DNA of 64,000 nt from Gammaproteobacteria bacterium. Its GTDB lineage: Bacteria > Pseudomonadota > Gammaproteobacteria > Thiohalobacterales > Thiohalobacteraceae. Below, in pieces: positions 40,511 through 50,326 of the stretch. The notes under the pieces were generated by a model. That model was not told where the DNA came from and ran no database searches. It saw nothing but the letters and a program-made list of their open reading frames with translations. The stretch covers positions 1 through 64,000 of the forward strand of contig JAHJQQ010000012.1 of NCBI GenBank assembly GCA_018819175.1, written 5' to 3'. The translations under genes were made by a program, and so were the position numbers. Within the stretch, counting starts at the first letter, position 1. Each line of letters opens with the position of its first letter.

Positions 40511-41422
40511 ATGATCCGTCAGCGTACGCTCAAAAATGTTATCCGGGCTACCGGGGTTGGTTTACACACGGGAGAAAAAGTCTACCTGACGCTGCGTCCT
40601 GCCGCAGTCGATAGTGGCATCATTTTCCGTCGTGTTGATCTGCCAGAACCGGTCGAGATAAAAGCCAGTCCCGAGAACGTCGGTGATACCCAACTATCCA
40701 CCACGCTGATTAAAGACGGCGTGCGTATCTCCACAGTGGAACATCTGTTGTCTGCGTTGGCCGGCTTAGGTATCGACAATGCCTATGTGGAGCTGAGCGC
40801 ACCGGAAGTTCCGATCATGGATGGCAGTGCGGGTCCGTTCGTCTTTCTGGTGCAGTCCGCCGGTATTGAAGAACAGAATGCACCCAAGCGTTTCATCCGT
40901 ATCAAACGTCCTATTCGCGTCGAGGATGGCGACAAGTGGGCCTGTTTCGAGCCCTTTGACGGTTTCAAAGTCGGTTTCACCATCGAATTCGATCATCCCG
41001 CCTTCCGTGACAATGCGCTGCGTTCGGAAGTCGATTTCTCGACAACGTCTTTCGTGCGTGAAGTCAGCCGTGCGCGCACCTTTGGATTCATGCGTGACAT
41101 CGAACGCTTGCGCGAACGCAAGTTGGCGCTTGGCGGCAGTCTTGATAATGCCGTGGTCGTCGATGACTATCGGGTGTTAAACGAAGATGGTCTGCGTTAC
41201 GAAGACGAGTTTGTTAAACACAAAATCCTGGATGCCATTGGTGACCTCTATCTATTGGGTCACAGCCTGATTGGCGCTTTCCATGGACACAAATCCGGGC
41301 ACGCCATCAATAACCGCCTGTTGCGCGAGTTACTGGCCAATGAAGCCTCCTGGGAAGAAGTGATTTTCGAGGATGCAGCGACTGCCCCGATTTCATTCCT
41401 GCAGCCGGTACCGGTCGCTTAA
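40511..41422 (+). CDS. lpxC: UDP-3-O-acyl-GlcNAc deacetylase
   Basis: 303 residues. [40 protein letters not shown] (zinc His), [20 protein letters not shown] and [20 protein letters not shown] with [15 protein letters not shown] carry the zinc-binding histidines and aspartate. It commits lipid A synthesis and shows that the cell has an LPS outer membrane. Confidence 0.98.
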   Translation: MIRQRTLKNVIRATGVGLHTGEKVYLTLRPAAVDSGIIFRRVDLPEPVEIKASPENVGDTQLSTTLIKDGVRISTVEHLLSALAGLGIDNAYVELSAPEVPIMDGSAGPFVFLVQSAGIEEQNAPKRFIRIKRPIRVEDGDKWACFEPFDGFKVGFTIEFDHPAFRDNALRSEVDFSTTSFVREVSRARTFGFMRDIERLRERKLALGGSLDNAVVVDDYRVLNEDGLRYEDEFVKHKILDAIGDLYLLGHSLIGAFHGHKSGHAINNRLLRELLANEASWEEVIFEDAATAPISFLQPVPVA

Positions 41423-41469
41423 ACCGGGCATCGTTGTTGCCCGCAGGGATCGCGGATGTCTCGCCTGTA

Positions 41470-41928
41470 TCAGCGCTTCGGCCCGGCACTGTTGTGCCGT
41501 GCCAATCTTCGTAGTGCCTGCGCCAACCCCGGGTCTTCGATCGCCTTGGCGGTCTGTTCCAGCAACCGGGCATTTTCCGCTGCCAGGTGGGGCTTGCGTG
41601 AGGGCTGTGTCGGTTTGGCGGCCAGCGGTATGATACGCACCTGCACGGTGCGCAGCGTTGCCAGTCCTTGGTGCGTCAGCTGTTTTAGCAGTCGCGGGCC
41701 TTGGAAGCGCAGCCGCGCAGCCCAGGCGGGGCTATCCGTCGCCAGACGTAGGCAGCCATCGCCGATACCGGCAACTTGGCAATGCTCCGCCAGATCGGTG
41801 GGCAGGCAGGCCCTGACCTGACGCTCAATGACAGCCAATTGGCGGACCTGGGCGGTAAGTGACGAATGACCGGAAATGCCAACCTGTTCAATAATTTTGG
41901 CTATAGAACGCGGGTATTTGGTCGACAT
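41470..41928 (-). CDS. DciA-type helicase loader (DUF721)
   Basis: 152 residues. The conserved core is around VRACLPTDLAEHCQVAGIGD and LRLATDSPAWAARLRFQGPR. DUF721 proteins located between lpxC and secA in gammaproteobacteria correspond to DciA, the ancestral loader of the replicative helicase in bacteria without DnaC. The assignment rests on the core motif and the position. It is convergent with lpxC and divergent from the peptidase gene. Confidence 0.75.
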   Translation of the reverse strand: MSTKYPRSIAKIIEQVGISGHSSLTAQVRQLAVIERQVRACLPTDLAEHCQVAGIGDGCLRLATDSPAWAARLRFQGPRLLKQLTHQGLATLRTVQVRIIPLAAKPTQPSRKPHLAAENARLLEQTAKAIEDPGLAQALRRLARHNSAGPKR

Positions 41929-41987
41929 GGGAGTATCGGTCTGGCTCTTGCATTAAATGGGTCGGACAGTCAAAGGCTGTATGAATT

Positions 41988-42923
41988 ATGAACATTATCC
42001 TCTTCACCACTGTACAGGGCAGACCGGGTAGTCTCAATCTGAGTCGGCCGGGCTTCTATCTGCCGGTGCTGGCCCTGGTAGCGATGGTCTGCAGTCTGCT
42101 GTTCTATACCGGCTATCGACTGGGCGGCAATGCCACAGATTCTGTGGTCCAGGCTGCCGTCACGACGCCGGACTGGCGTTCCGATCTGGAAAAACAGCAG
42201 CAGGCCATCGAGCAGACCCGCCGTACCAGTCAGGCGCATCTGGACGCCCTGGCGCTGCGGGTGGCACAGATTCAGGCCCAGGTTATGCGCCTGGATGGAC
42301 TGGGGCAGCGGCTCGTCGATCTGGCCGATCTGGATGAGGGTGAATTCAATTTTGGACAGCCGCCGGCTCAGGGTGGGCCCGTGGAAGCCTCCAACCTGGA
42401 CGTCAGCTATTCCGCGCCGGCCTTTATGCAGGAATTAGAGACGCTTTCGGCGCAGCTCAAGGACCGGGAACGGCAGATGATCGTGCTCGAGGATCTGCTC
42501 CAGGACCGCAATATGCACAGTCATTCGCGGCCGACGGGACGACCGATCAAGGAGGGTTGGATATCCTCCAACTTCGGAAAACGCACCGATCCCTTTACCG
42601 GGCGCCCTGCGCGGCATGAAGGTATGGATTTCGCCGGTAAAATGGGTGCAGACATTATCTCTGTCGCCGCCGGCGTAGTGACTTGGTCGGGGCAGCGGTC
42701 GGGCTATGGCAATCTGGTTGAGATCAACCACGGCAATGGCTTCGCCACCCGCTATGGCCACTGTCAGAAGAATCTGGTCAAAGTGGGGCAGACCGTGAAG
42801 CGCGGCCAGCTCATCGCCAAGATGGGCAGCAGCGGTCGTTCCACAGGCCCGCACGTCCATTTCGAAGTCCTCCGCAACGGTAATCCCGTTGATCCCACGC
42901 GTTACCTGACTGCCGCGCGCTGA
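41988..42923 (+). CDS. Membrane-anchored M23 (LytM-type) peptidase
   Basis: 311 residues: an N-terminal helix (about 23-45), a coiled-coil spacer (65-110), and an M23 domain from about 190. The zinc-site residues are all present: His210, Asp214, His258 (YGH) and His289/His291 (HVH). It should therefore cut peptidoglycan crosslinks or process them in the periplasm rather than be a degenerate activator such as EnvC. Its place upstream of secA is common in pseudomonad relatives. Confidence 0.9.
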   Translation: MNIILFTTVQGRPGSLNLSRPGFYLPVLALVAMVCSLLFYTGYRLGGNATDSVVQAAVTTPDWRSDLEKQQQAIEQTRRTSQAHLDALALRVAQIQAQVMRLDGLGQRLVDLADLDEGEFNFGQPPAQGGPVEASNLDVSYSAPAFMQELETLSAQLKDRERQMIVLEDLLQDRNMHSHSRPTGRPIKEGWISSNFGKRTDPFTGRPARHEGMDFAGKMGADIISVAAGVVTWSGQRSGYGNLVEINHGNGFATRYGHCQKNLVKVGQTVKRGQLIAKMGSSGRSTGPHVHFEVLRNGNPVDPTRYLTAAR

Positions 42924-43033
42924 TTTTTCCGGCCGGACATTGATATACCCTTGTCCTGTCTGCAAATCCGTGGGCAGTTGGGGTATCATGCCCCCCTCCG
43001 CGCAAGTCGCCTCACAGACCAATAACGATCCAC

Positions 43034-45739
43034 ATGTTAGGAAATCTCGCTCGTAAAATCTTCGGCAGCCGTAACGATCGCCAGGTCAAACGCATGTTCA
43101 AAACGGTCGCGCAGATCAATGCGCTAGAACCGGAACTCGCGAAACTCAGTGATGATGAATTACGGGGGCGCACCGATCAATTACGCCAGCAACTCGCCGC
43201 CGGTGCAACGCTGGATGACCTGCTGCCGGAAGCCTTCGCAGTCGTTCGCGAAGCCGGTAAGCGCGTGCTCAATATGCGTCACTTCGACGTGCAGATGGTC
43301 GGTGGCATGGTGCTGCATCAGGGACGCATCGCGGAAATGCGTACCGGTGAAGGCAAGACCCTGGTGGCAACCCTGGCCGTGTATCTGAACGCATTGCCGG
43401 GCAAGGGCGTGCACGTTATTACGGTCAACGATTATCTGGCGCGGCGCGATGCCGGCTGGATGGGGCAGCTGTACAGCTTTCTGGGCATGACCACCGGTGT
43501 GGTCGTTCAAGGCATGTCGTCGGAAGATAAGCGCGCTGCCTATGCCTGCGATATCACCTACGGTACCAATAACGAGTACGGCTTCGACTATCTGCGCGAC
43601 AATATGGCCTTCCGTAGGGAAGACAAGGTCCAGCGTGAAACGAATTATGCAGTAGTTGACGAAGTCGACTCGATCCTCATCGACGAGGCGCGCACGCCGC
43701 TGATCATTTCGGGTCCCACCGACGATAACAGCGATCTATATACGCGCATGAATGTGGTGATTCCGGAGCTGGTGCGTCAACAGGAAGAAGACGGTCCCGG
43801 TGATTATTCGGTCGACGAGAAGAACAAACAGATTCTGCTGACCGAAGCCGGTCATGCGCACGTCGAGGAACTGCTGACCGGCATGGGTCTGCTGCGCGAA
43901 GGCGAAAGTCTGTACGACGCCACTAATCTAGGGCTCATACACCACCTCAATGCCGCACTGCGCGCGCAGGTGATGTTCCATCGTGACGTGGATTACATCG
44001 TCAAGGATGGCGAGATTGTCATCGTCGATGAATTCACCGGCCGTACCATGCCAGGCCGGCGTTGGTCTGAAGGTCTGCATCAGGCCGTGGAAGCGAAGGA
44101 AGGTGTGCGCATCCAGAACGAGAATCAGACGCTCGCCTCAATCACCTTCCAGAATTATTTCCGCCTGTATACCAAGCTGTCCGGCATGACCGGCACGGCC
44201 GATACCGAGGCCTACGAATTCCAACAGATCTATGGTCTCGAAGTCACGGTCATCCCGACGCATCGCCCCATGGTGCGCAAGGACATGGGCGACCTGGTGT
44301 TCCTGACCAAGACCGAAAAGTTCGACGCCATCATTGAGGATATTCGCGACTGTATTAAGCGCACCCAGCCCGTGCTGGTCGGTACCGCCTCGGTGGAGAC
44401 CTCGGAGTATTTATCTGGCTTGCTGACCAAGACCGGTATCAAACACGAAGTGTTGAATGCCAAGCAGCATGAACGCGAAGCGCATATTGTTGAACAGGCC
44501 GGTCGTCCCGGCGCGGTGACGCTGGCGACCAACATGGCCGGTCGTGGTACCGATATCGTACTCGGCGGCAGCCTGGAGGCCGAATTGCGCGGACTCGGTG
44601 AGGCAGCTACCGAGAGCGACCGTGCCAAGGCGCGTGAGGTCTGGCAGAAGCGCCACGATCTGGTACTGGAAGCGGGTGGTTTGCACATCATCGGCACCGA
44701 GCGTCACGAATCACGGCGTATCGACAATCAGCTGCGCGGCCGCGCGGGGCGTCAGGGTGATCCGGGTTCCACGCGTTTCTATCTGTCGCTGGAAGATAAC
44801 CTGATGCGTATCTTCGCCTCAGACCGTGTTTCCGCGCTGATGCAGAAACTGGGTATGAAGGAAGGCGAGGCCATCGAACATCCCTGGGTGACCAAGGCCA
44901 TCGTCAACGCCCAACGCAAAGTCGAGGCGCACAACTTCGATATCCGCAAGCAGCTTCTGGAATACGATGATGTCGCCAACGATCAGCGCAAGGTCGTCTA
45001 CCAGCAGCGCAACGAGTTGATGGCGGAGGATGATATCTCCGAGACCATCGCGGATATCCGCAATGACGTGATTGGTGCGGTGATTGAGACCTATATTCCC
45101 ACGAACAGCTTGGAAGAACAGTGGAATGTCGGTGGGCTGGAAACGGCTCTGGAATCCGAGTTTGGTCAGCGCCTCGACATCAAGCGCTGGCTGGAGAAGG
45201 ACGCCAAGCTCAACGAAGAGACGCTGCGTGAACGTATCCTTCAGGAGATAGCCGATGCCTACCATGCCAAGGAGAATTTGGCTGGCGTGCAGGTAGTCCG
45301 CCATTTCGAAAAATCCATCATGCTGCAGGTGCTGGATCAGGCCTGGAAAGAGCATCTGGCCGCGATGGATTATTTGCGTCAGGGTATCGGTCTGCGTGGT
45401 TACGCTCAGAAGAATCCCAAGCAGGAATACAAGCGTGAGGCATTCGAGATGTTTTCGGCCATGCTCGAGCGCATCAAACATGATGTGGTCAGTATTGTTT
45501 CCAAGGTGCAGGTGCGTAGCGAATCGGATGTTGCCGCCGTGGATGAACAGCGCCGTCAGACCGCGCCCATGCAGTTCCAGCATGCCGATGCCAGCGCGAT
45601 GGCCAGTGCCGATGACGCTGCCGAGACTGGTGATGATAAACAATCACCGCATGTGCGCGGACGGAAGGTCGGTCGAAATGACCCCTGTCCCTGTGGTTCC
45701 GGAAAGAAATACAAGCAGTGTCATGGGCAGCTGCAATGA
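43034..45739 (+). CDS. secA: Protein translocase ATPase SecA
   Basis: 901 residues. Walker A MRTGEGKT is at 102-109. [40 protein letters not shown] and [20 protein letters not shown] cover both motor domains. The C-terminal zinc tail [18 protein letters not shown] binds SecB. It drives preproteins through SecYEG. No secM-like regulator is seen between the peptidase gene and secA. Confidence 0.98.
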   Translation: MLGNLARKIFGSRNDRQVKRMFKTVAQINALEPELAKLSDDELRGRTDQLRQQLAAGATLDDLLPEAFAVVREAGKRVLNMRHFDVQMVGGMVLHQGRIAEMRTGEGKTLVATLAVYLNALPGKGVHVITVNDYLARRDAGWMGQLYSFLGMTTGVVVQGMSSEDKRAAYACDITYGTNNEYGFDYLRDNMAFRREDKVQRETNYAVVDEVDSILIDEARTPLIISGPTDDNSDLYTRMNVVIPELVRQQEEDGPGDYSVDEKNKQILLTEAGHAHVEELLTGMGLLREGESLYDATNLGLIHHLNAALRAQVMFHRDVDYIVKDGEIVIVDEFTGRTMPGRRWSEGLHQAVEAKEGVRIQNENQTLASITFQNYFRLYTKLSGMTGTADTEAYEFQQIYGLEVTVIPTHRPMVRKDMGDLVFLTKTEKFDAIIEDIRDCIKRTQPVLVGTASVETSEYLSGLLTKTGIKHEVLNAKQHEREAHIVEQAGRPGAVTLATNMAGRGTDIVLGGSLEAELRGLGEAATESDRAKAREVWQKRHDLVLEAGGLHIIGTERHESRRIDNQLRGRAGRQGDPGSTRFYLSLEDNLMRIFASDRVSALMQKLGMKEGEAIEHPWVTKAIVNAQRKVEAHNFDIRKQLLEYDDVANDQRKVVYQQRNELMAEDDISETIADIRNDVIGAVIETYIPTNSLEEQWNVGGLETALESEFGQRLDIKRWLEKDAKLNEETLRERILQEIADAYHAKENLAGVQVVRHFEKSIMLQVLDQAWKEHLAAMDYLRQGIGLRGYAQKNPKQEYKREAFEMFSAMLERIKHDVVSIVSKVQVRSESDVAAVDEQRRQTAPMQFQHADASAMASADDAAETGDDKQSPHVRGRKVGRNDPCPCGSGKKYKQCHGQLQ

Positions 45740-45752
45740 CTTTTCGTCAGAG

Positions 45753-45825
45753 ACAAGAGACAAGAGGCAAGAGACAAGTAGGTAATACGGTCGCAGTTAC
45801 TTGTCTCTTGTCTCTTGCCTCTTGT
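45753..45825. repeat. 7-base-period palindrome (GAGACAA family) between secA and argJ
   Basis: The left arm (45753-45780) is a run of ACAAGAG, ACAAGAG, GCAAGAG, ACAAGTA. The right arm (45798-45825) is its inverse with two mismatches, leaving a 17-base loop. Pairing can slip by whole 7-base units. It ends 13 bases before the argJ ATG, occupying its leader. Confidence 0.85.
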
Positions 45826-45838
45826 ATCTTATAAACAC

Positions 45839-47053
45839 ATGCCCGTTGGTCTCTCCGCACCTGTCGAATTACACCCTGTCCCCGGTATCCGTCTCGGCAT
45901 CGCCAGTGCCGGCATCAAAAAACCGGGACGTCGCGATCTGGTCCTGATGGAGCTGGCGGTTGGCAGTACCTGCGCAGCTGTCTTCACCCGCAATGCCTTC
46001 TGCGCCGCGCCGGTGATTGTGGCGCGTGCACATCTGGATGCGGCGACACCACGCTATCTGTTGATCAACACCGGTAACGCCAATGCCGGCACGGGCGAGC
46101 CGGGTTTGCGCGATGCGCGGCGCTGCTGTGCGAATCTGGCGCGCCAGATGGGGTGCAATGAAACCGAGGTATTGCCGTTTTCCACCGGCGTGATCGGCGA
46201 GCCCTTGGCTGTGGAGAAAATCGAAGCCGCCTTGCCGGCCGCGCAGGCTGCCTTGGATGCGGAGAATTGGATCGCCGCGGCCAATGGCATCATGACCACG
46301 GATACGATTGCCAAGGGCGCTTCACGACAGCTGGAGATCGAGGGCAAATCCATAACCTTGACCGGTATCGCCAAGGGCGCCGGCATGATCCGCCCGGATA
46401 TGGCGACCATGCTGAGTTATATCGCCACCGATGCCGCACTGCCGCAGGCCTTGTTGCATCGTGCGCTGGTGGACGCCGTGAATGCCTCGTTCAATCGCAT
46501 CACCGTGGATGGCGATACCTCCACCAACGACAGCTGTGTACTGGTTGCCACCGGCGTATCGGGTGTCAGCATCTCTGCTGACAGCGCGGCCTATACGGCC
46601 TTCAGCGCGGCGTTGACCGCGCTGTGCATCGAGCTTGCCCAGGCCATTGTGCGCGATGGCGAAGGCGCCACAAAATTCATTACCATTGAAGTGGCCGAAG
46701 GCCGCGATGTCAGTGAATGCCTGCAAGTCGCTTATACCATTGCCCATTCACCGCTGGTGAAGACCGCGCTGTTTGCCAGCGATCCCAACTGGGGGCGCAT
46801 CCTCGCCGCCGTCGGGCGTGCGGGACTCGATAATCTGGTGTTGGAGCAGGTGCGGGTCTATCTCGGTTCGGTCTGCATCGTCAGCGCCGGCAGTCGCGAC
46901 CCAGCCTATACCGAGGCGGCCGGTGCCGCGGTAATGCGTGAAGAAGAAATCCTGATCCGTGTCCTGTTGGGACGCGGCACAGCCAGCGAGCGCATTTGGA
47001 CCACGGACTTCTCCTACGACTACGTCAAGATCAACGCCGAGTACCGTACCTGA
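45839..47053 (+). CDS. argJ: Bifunctional ornithine/glutamate acetyltransferase
   Basis: 404 residues from the ATG at 45839; a TTG at 45815 inside the repeat is the longer alternative. The self-cleavage site ATML has its catalytic Thr at 190 (RPDMATMLSYIATDAALPQA). NTGNANAGTGEPGL and DPNWGRILAAVGRAG are family blocks. It recycles acetyl groups in arginine synthesis. No SD is visible, because the palindrome occupies the leader. Confidence 0.95.
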   Translation: MPVGLSAPVELHPVPGIRLGIASAGIKKPGRRDLVLMELAVGSTCAAVFTRNAFCAAPVIVARAHLDAATPRYLLINTGNANAGTGEPGLRDARRCCANLARQMGCNETEVLPFSTGVIGEPLAVEKIEAALPAAQAALDAENWIAAANGIMTTDTIAKGASRQLEIEGKSITLTGIAKGAGMIRPDMATMLSYIATDAALPQALLHRALVDAVNASFNRITVDGDTSTNDSCVLVATGVSGVSISADSAAYTAFSAALTALCIELAQAIVRDGEGATKFITIEVAEGRDVSECLQVAYTIAHSPLVKTALFASDPNWGRILAAVGRAGLDNLVLEQVRVYLGSVCIVSAGSRDPAYTEAAGAAVMREEEILIRVLLGRGTASERIWTTDFSYDYVKINAEYRT

Positions 47054-47063
47054 GCATGACGTC

Positions 47064-47149
47064 GTAGGGTGTGGTGAGCGCAGCGAACCGCACCATGCCT
47101 GATATGTGTGCGTCAAAGATGCGTTTCGCAACCGCTCACCACACCCTAC
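47064..47149. repeat. REP-like pair (GTAGGGTGTGGTGAGCG family)
   Basis: GTAGGGTGTGGTGAGCGCAG at 47064 faces an inverted copy ending GCTCACCACACCCTAC at 47149. Other copies are at 48634-48722 (pair) and 50254-50286 (single). Each outer edge is GTAG/CTAC. It lies between argJ and the Nudix-ThiE gene. Confidence 0.85.
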
Positions 47150-47192
47150 AAGTATTCTCTACAATTAACCTCAACCCAGGCAGCGGATTTGC

Positions 47193-48152
47193 ATGACATC
47201 GCCTACATCTAATGCTGTTCCTGTCCACGTCGCTGCCGCCGTCATCACCAACGCGCAGGGCGAGGTACTGATCAGCCTGCGGCATGCGCAGCTGCATCAG
47301 GGCGGTCTGTGGGAATTTCCGGGCGGTAAAGTCGAGCCTGGTGAAGAGGTTTACGCCGCACTAGCGCGCGAACTGCACGAAGAGCTTGGTGTGACCGTGC
47401 AGGCTGCGCGTCCGTTGATCCGCATTCCACACGCCTATCCGGACAAACAGGTGCTGCTGGACGTGTGGCAGGTGACTATTTTCAGTGGTACTCCGCACGG
47501 ACGCGAAGGCCAACCGATTCGCTGGGTGGCACCGGACAAGCTGGTGGACTTCGCGTTTCCCGCTGCCAACCAGCCTATTGTCACTGCGGCGCGATTACCC
47601 GATCGCTACCTGATTACGCCCGAACCGGACGTGGATTTTCTTGATCAGCTGAAGCGAGCATTTCAGAGCGGTATACGCTTGGTGCAACTGCGAGCCAAGT
47701 CCCTTGATACGGCGGCCTATCGCGATCTCGCACGAAACGTCTGCGAACTGGCGCATGCTCAAGGCGCGCGGGTGTTGCTGAATGCGGACCCCGCTGTGGT
47801 ACTCGATGTGGGAGCGGATGGCGTGCATCTCACCACCGCGCGCTTGGCGGCATTGTCACAGCGTCCGTTACCGACGGACCATTGGGTGGCAGCCTCCTGT
47901 CACAATGCCGCCGAGCTGCGGCAGGCTACCGCGATCGGATGTGATTTCGCGGTGCTCGGGCCGGTGCAGTCGACCGCCAGTCATCCTGGCGCGTCATATC
48001 TTGGTTGGGAGGGTTTTCAGGTGTTGGCTGATAACGCGGTGCTGCCGGTCTATGCCCTGGGTGGAATGCAGCCGCCTGATCAGACGCGTGCCTGGGGTGC
48101 GGGTGCCCAGGGGATAGCCGCGATTCGCAGTCTATGGCCGGCAAGCGTATGA
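47193..48152 (+). CDS. Nudix hydrolase fused to a ThiE/TenI-like domain
   Basis: 319 residues. Residues 10-132 are a MutT-type Nudix domain with the box GGKVEPGEEVYAALARELHE then ELGV (44-67). Residues 137-319 resemble thiamine phosphate synthase: VQLRAKSLDTAAYRDLARNV, DVGADGVHLTTARLAAL, VLGPVQSTASHPGASYLGWE and YALGGM. The first half would clean up 8-oxo-dGTP; the second may bind thiazole phosphate, but catalysis is unproven. The same fusion near secA and argJ is known in pseudomonads. Confidence 0.85.
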   Translation: MTSPTSNAVPVHVAAAVITNAQGEVLISLRHAQLHQGGLWEFPGGKVEPGEEVYAALARELHEELGVTVQAARPLIRIPHAYPDKQVLLDVWQVTIFSGTPHGREGQPIRWVAPDKLVDFAFPAANQPIVTAARLPDRYLITPEPDVDFLDQLKRAFQSGIRLVQLRAKSLDTAAYRDLARNVCELAHAQGARVLLNADPAVVLDVGADGVHLTTARLAALSQRPLPTDHWVAASCHNAAELRQATAIGCDFAVLGPVQSTASHPGASYLGWEGFQVLADNAVLPVYALGGMQPPDQTRAWGAGAQGIAAIRSLWPASV

Positions 48153-48631
48153 ACTGCCGACGTCGCGGCTGTTGGATACTGTTGTTCGGCACAGTGCTGA
48201 TTATCGCCATGTCCGGTGTGTGGCAGCGACCGGCTGATGAGGTCTTACCAACAGAGCCGTTGCCGCTGCTGGCTGCCGCCGAGTGTGATAGCGCCCAAGC
48301 TGCCTGTGTGGCGCGTGGTGAAGGGTTTGCGCTTGAACTGAGTCTCGGTCCTCCTGTGCAGCCCATGCAGCCGTTCGGCATCCAGCTGCGAATACTGCAG
48401 GGCCAGCTCAGTTCGGACGCCACGGTCGTGCTGCAGTTTCAGATGCAGGATATGGATATGGGCCAGAACCGTTATCGATTGATAGCAGACGAGCAGTCTG
48501 TCTGGCGTGGTACTGCTGTCTTGCCGGTCTGCAGTCGCGGGCGTAGTGATTGGTTCGCGCAGATTGATATTCAGGATGGCGAGCGACGCTGGTCGGCGGA
48601 GCTGCCGTTTACCGTTATTGCGCAACAATAA
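48134..48631 (+). CDS. Membrane-anchored protein of unknown function
   Basis: 165 residues overlapping the previous gene by 19 bases. A basic N-terminus and one helix (about 14-29, WILLFGTVLIIAMSGVW) precede a beta-rich periplasmic part with LRILQGQLSSDATVVLQFQM then DMGQNRYRL and WRGTAVLPVCSRGRSDWFAQ. The layout resembles FixH/YtkA-like immunoglobulin folds, by eye only. Cysteines at about 51, 57 and 133 could form disulfides. An ATG at 48149 is an alternative start. Confidence 0.6.
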   Translation: MAGKRMNCRRRGCWILLFGTVLIIAMSGVWQRPADEVLPTEPLPLLAAAECDSAQAACVARGEGFALELSLGPPVQPMQPFGIQLRILQGQLSSDATVVLQFQMQDMDMGQNRYRLIADEQSVWRGTAVLPVCSRGRSDWFAQIDIQDGERRWSAELPFTVIAQQ

Positions 48632-48633
48632 TC

Positions 48634-48722
48634 GTAGGGTGTGGTGAGCGAAGCGAACCGCACCATTGTCTACCTCTGCTGGCAGGATTGAGGTGCGGTT
48701 CGCTTCGCTTACCACGCCCTAC
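48634..48722. repeat. REP-like pair (GTAGGGTGTGGTGAGCG family) at the yacG end
   Basis: GTAGGGTGTGGTGAGCGAAG at 48634 and its inverse ending TACCACGCCCTAC at 48722. It lies between two convergent genes. The yacG stop codon (minus TAG, 48721-48719) is made by the CTAC edge, so the element meets the coding sequence exactly. Confidence 0.85.
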
Positions 48723-48925
48723 TGACCTTCCTCCGGTTCCTCCGGAAATGCATCATCCCCCGCTATGCGGTTGTTCTCACTCAGCCACTCACCTAGATCG
48801 ATCATGCGGCAGCGTTGCGAACAGAAGGGGCGCCAGGGATTGGCGGTCGACCAGGCCATCTTTTTACCGCAGGTGGGGCAAGCGACTTTAAGGCCCGGCC
48901 GGGAGGTTGGTTTTTCCTGGGTCAC
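48719..48925 (-). CDS. yacG: DNA gyrase inhibitor / zinc-binding protein YacG
   Basis: 68 residues from a GTG at 48925 with AGGA eight bases upstream. An ATG at 48955 would add ten residues but lies inside a repeat and has no SD. The zinc site is CPTCGKK (16, 19) and PFCSQRC (35, 39), with [13 protein letters not shown] after it, as in YacG, which binds GyrB in E. coli. It is the last gene of the pilA-to-yacG block. Confidence 0.93.
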   Translation of the reverse strand: MTQEKPTSRPGLKVACPTCGKKMAWSTANPWRPFCSQRCRMIDLGEWLSENNRIAGDDAFPEEPEEGQ

Positions 48926-49285
48926 AACAGTAATCCTATAAACCACATGTGCCACGGAATCACAGCGAAAAACAACGAAGTTGTGTTACTACGCAATGCC
49001 TGTCGGGTTACGCAAACTGCGCTAACCCGACCTACATTGAACCGTGTTTCAGTGCCTTTCGTGTATTTCCGTGGCTGAAATGATTTATTTAGGTTGAACG
49101 TGAGATGTAGGGCGGGTTAGGCGCGTTGTTTGCGCCGTAACCCGCCACGCGTGCCGTCAGGCACACCTTTACAAAGGCCTGTGTTGCTGCGCAACGCCTG
49201 TCGGGTTACGCACACTGCGCTTAACCCGCCCTACATAGAACTGTGTTTCCGTGGCCGAGATGATTTTAGGTTCAACTCTGTTGGC
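48926..49285. repeat. Composite of palindromes between yacG and zapD
   Basis: 360 bases without a gene. A CCACGGAA-family element (about 48931-49085, ending TTTCCGTGGCTGAAATGATT then TATTTAGGTT) encloses a short hairpin, GTCGGGTTACGC / GCGCTAACCCGAC with CTAC at 49032-49035. Next comes a GTAGGGCGGGTTAGGCGC element (49107-49234) with an inverted end TTAACCCGCCCTAC, and then a third arm of the first family (49236-49275, TTTCCGTGGCCGAGATGATT). One family looks inserted into another. Confidence 0.8.
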
Positions 49286-50056
49286 TTAGATCACGCAACA
49301 AGATAGCTCAAACGGCACATTCTCGGTGGACTGCACGGCGCGCTCGCTGGTGCTGGGTTGACGCAGGAAACGCACCGAAAAGCGGTGGCGGCCACCACTG
49401 ATCTCGGCGAAGTAGAGGCTGTTGGCCGGGATGGCGACGCGCACCATCTGGCAGGGCACGTTCGGATCGAGCGTACGCTGGTAGAAGCCGCCTTCGGCAA
49501 CATGATCGTGAAACAGATTACTGCCGCGGGTCAGCTTGAGGATGAGCATGATGCCGCGACCAATCACATCGAAACTGTCCAGCCATTGCGCCAGATCGCG
49601 CATGCGTTCCTCATTGGGACGTTCCAGCCAGAAATGGAAGGCCGGTAGATCGAAGTCGCAGAGGCCGCCAGGGATGGAGCTGCGCTGCTGAATAGCGCTG
49701 AGGAATTCGTTGGTCTTGAGGTGCGCGCCGACCGGACCGTTGTGGGCGTGCAGCTGGTCGATGAGGGTGTCCATCTCGTCCAGAAGTTCGCTGAGCTGGG
49801 CGCGATCAACGTCCGGATTCTGTTCCAGACGCGCCAGATTGGCGGTGTGCCGCTCCAGTTCCTTCATGACCTCGGACTTAAGATCGCTGCGGCCGAAGAT
49901 GTTCATAATGTCCAGCAGGCTCGCCAGACTCGCGCGGCTGTCCCAGGGGCTGCTGCCGGCCAAATGATGCCGCACTTGCTGGAACAGGAATTCGAGCCGT
50001 AGAAAAGCGCGAATTCGCTCGTTAAGTGGTTGTTCGTATATGACTTTTTGAGACAC
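49286..50056 (-). CDS. zapD: Z-ring-associated protein ZapD
   Basis: 256 residues. IYEQPLNERIRAFLRLEFLF, SLLDIMNIFGRSDLKSEVMK, GGLCDFDLPAFHFWLERPNE and PCQMVRVAIPANSLYFAEIS are blocks of the ZapD (DUF1342) family. It bundles FtsZ filaments by binding the FtsZ C-terminal tip. It is adjacent to coaE and yacG as in many gammaproteobacteria, although here REP elements intervene. Confidence 0.95.
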   Translation of the reverse strand: MSQKVIYEQPLNERIRAFLRLEFLFQQVRHHLAGSSPWDSRASLASLLDIMNIFGRSDLKSEVMKELERHTANLARLEQNPDVDRAQLSELLDEMDTLIDQLHAHNGPVGAHLKTNEFLSAIQQRSSIPGGLCDFDLPAFHFWLERPNEERMRDLAQWLDSFDVIGRGIMLILKLTRGSNLFHDHVAEGGFYQRTLDPNVPCQMVRVAIPANSLYFAEISGGRHRFSVRFLRQPSTSERAVQSTENVPFELSCCVI

Positions 50057-50151
50057 TTGTGGCGCCGGATGTGAGACTGCGCTGGATTAGGGCGCCTATT
50101 GTTCCACGAGCCCGGCAATGCTGGCAAATCGGATCGCTTACGGGAGAGGAT

Positions 50152-50241
50152 GTAGGGCGCATTAGGCCGCAGGCCGTAATGCGTCGGATGTTTGAGCAGA
50201 GGAACACATTCGGCGTATTACGCTTCGCTAATGCGCCCTAC
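50152..50241. repeat. REP-like pair (GTAGGGCGCATTAG family) between zapD and coaE
   Basis: GTAGGGCGCATTAGGCCGCA at 50152 and the inverse TTCGCTAATGCGCCCTAC ending at 50241. Relatives are at 60162-60256 and 62210-62254. The 270-base gap between zapD and coaE holds this pair and the single element that follows, and no gene. Confidence 0.85.
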
Positions 50242-50253
50242 AGGGGCAAAAAT

Positions 50254-50286
50254 GTAGGGTGTGGTGAGCGCAGCGAACCGCACCAT
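50254..50286. repeat. Single REP-like unit (GTAGGGTGTGGTGAGCG family)
   Basis: GTAGGGTGTGGTGAGCGCAG followed by CGAACCGCACCAT, the same half as at 47064 and 48634, without an inverted partner nearby. It ends about 40 bases from the coaE stop. Confidence 0.75.
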
Positions 50287-50326
50287 TTGTGGAACTATGA
50301 ATATTTCGTCATTGATCAGACGTTTC

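Noticed and set aside
45753..45825. Possible CRISPR-like array because of regular short units
   Set aside because: Units are 7 bases with no spacers and both arms are inverted, so it is a periodic palindrome and not a CRISPR.
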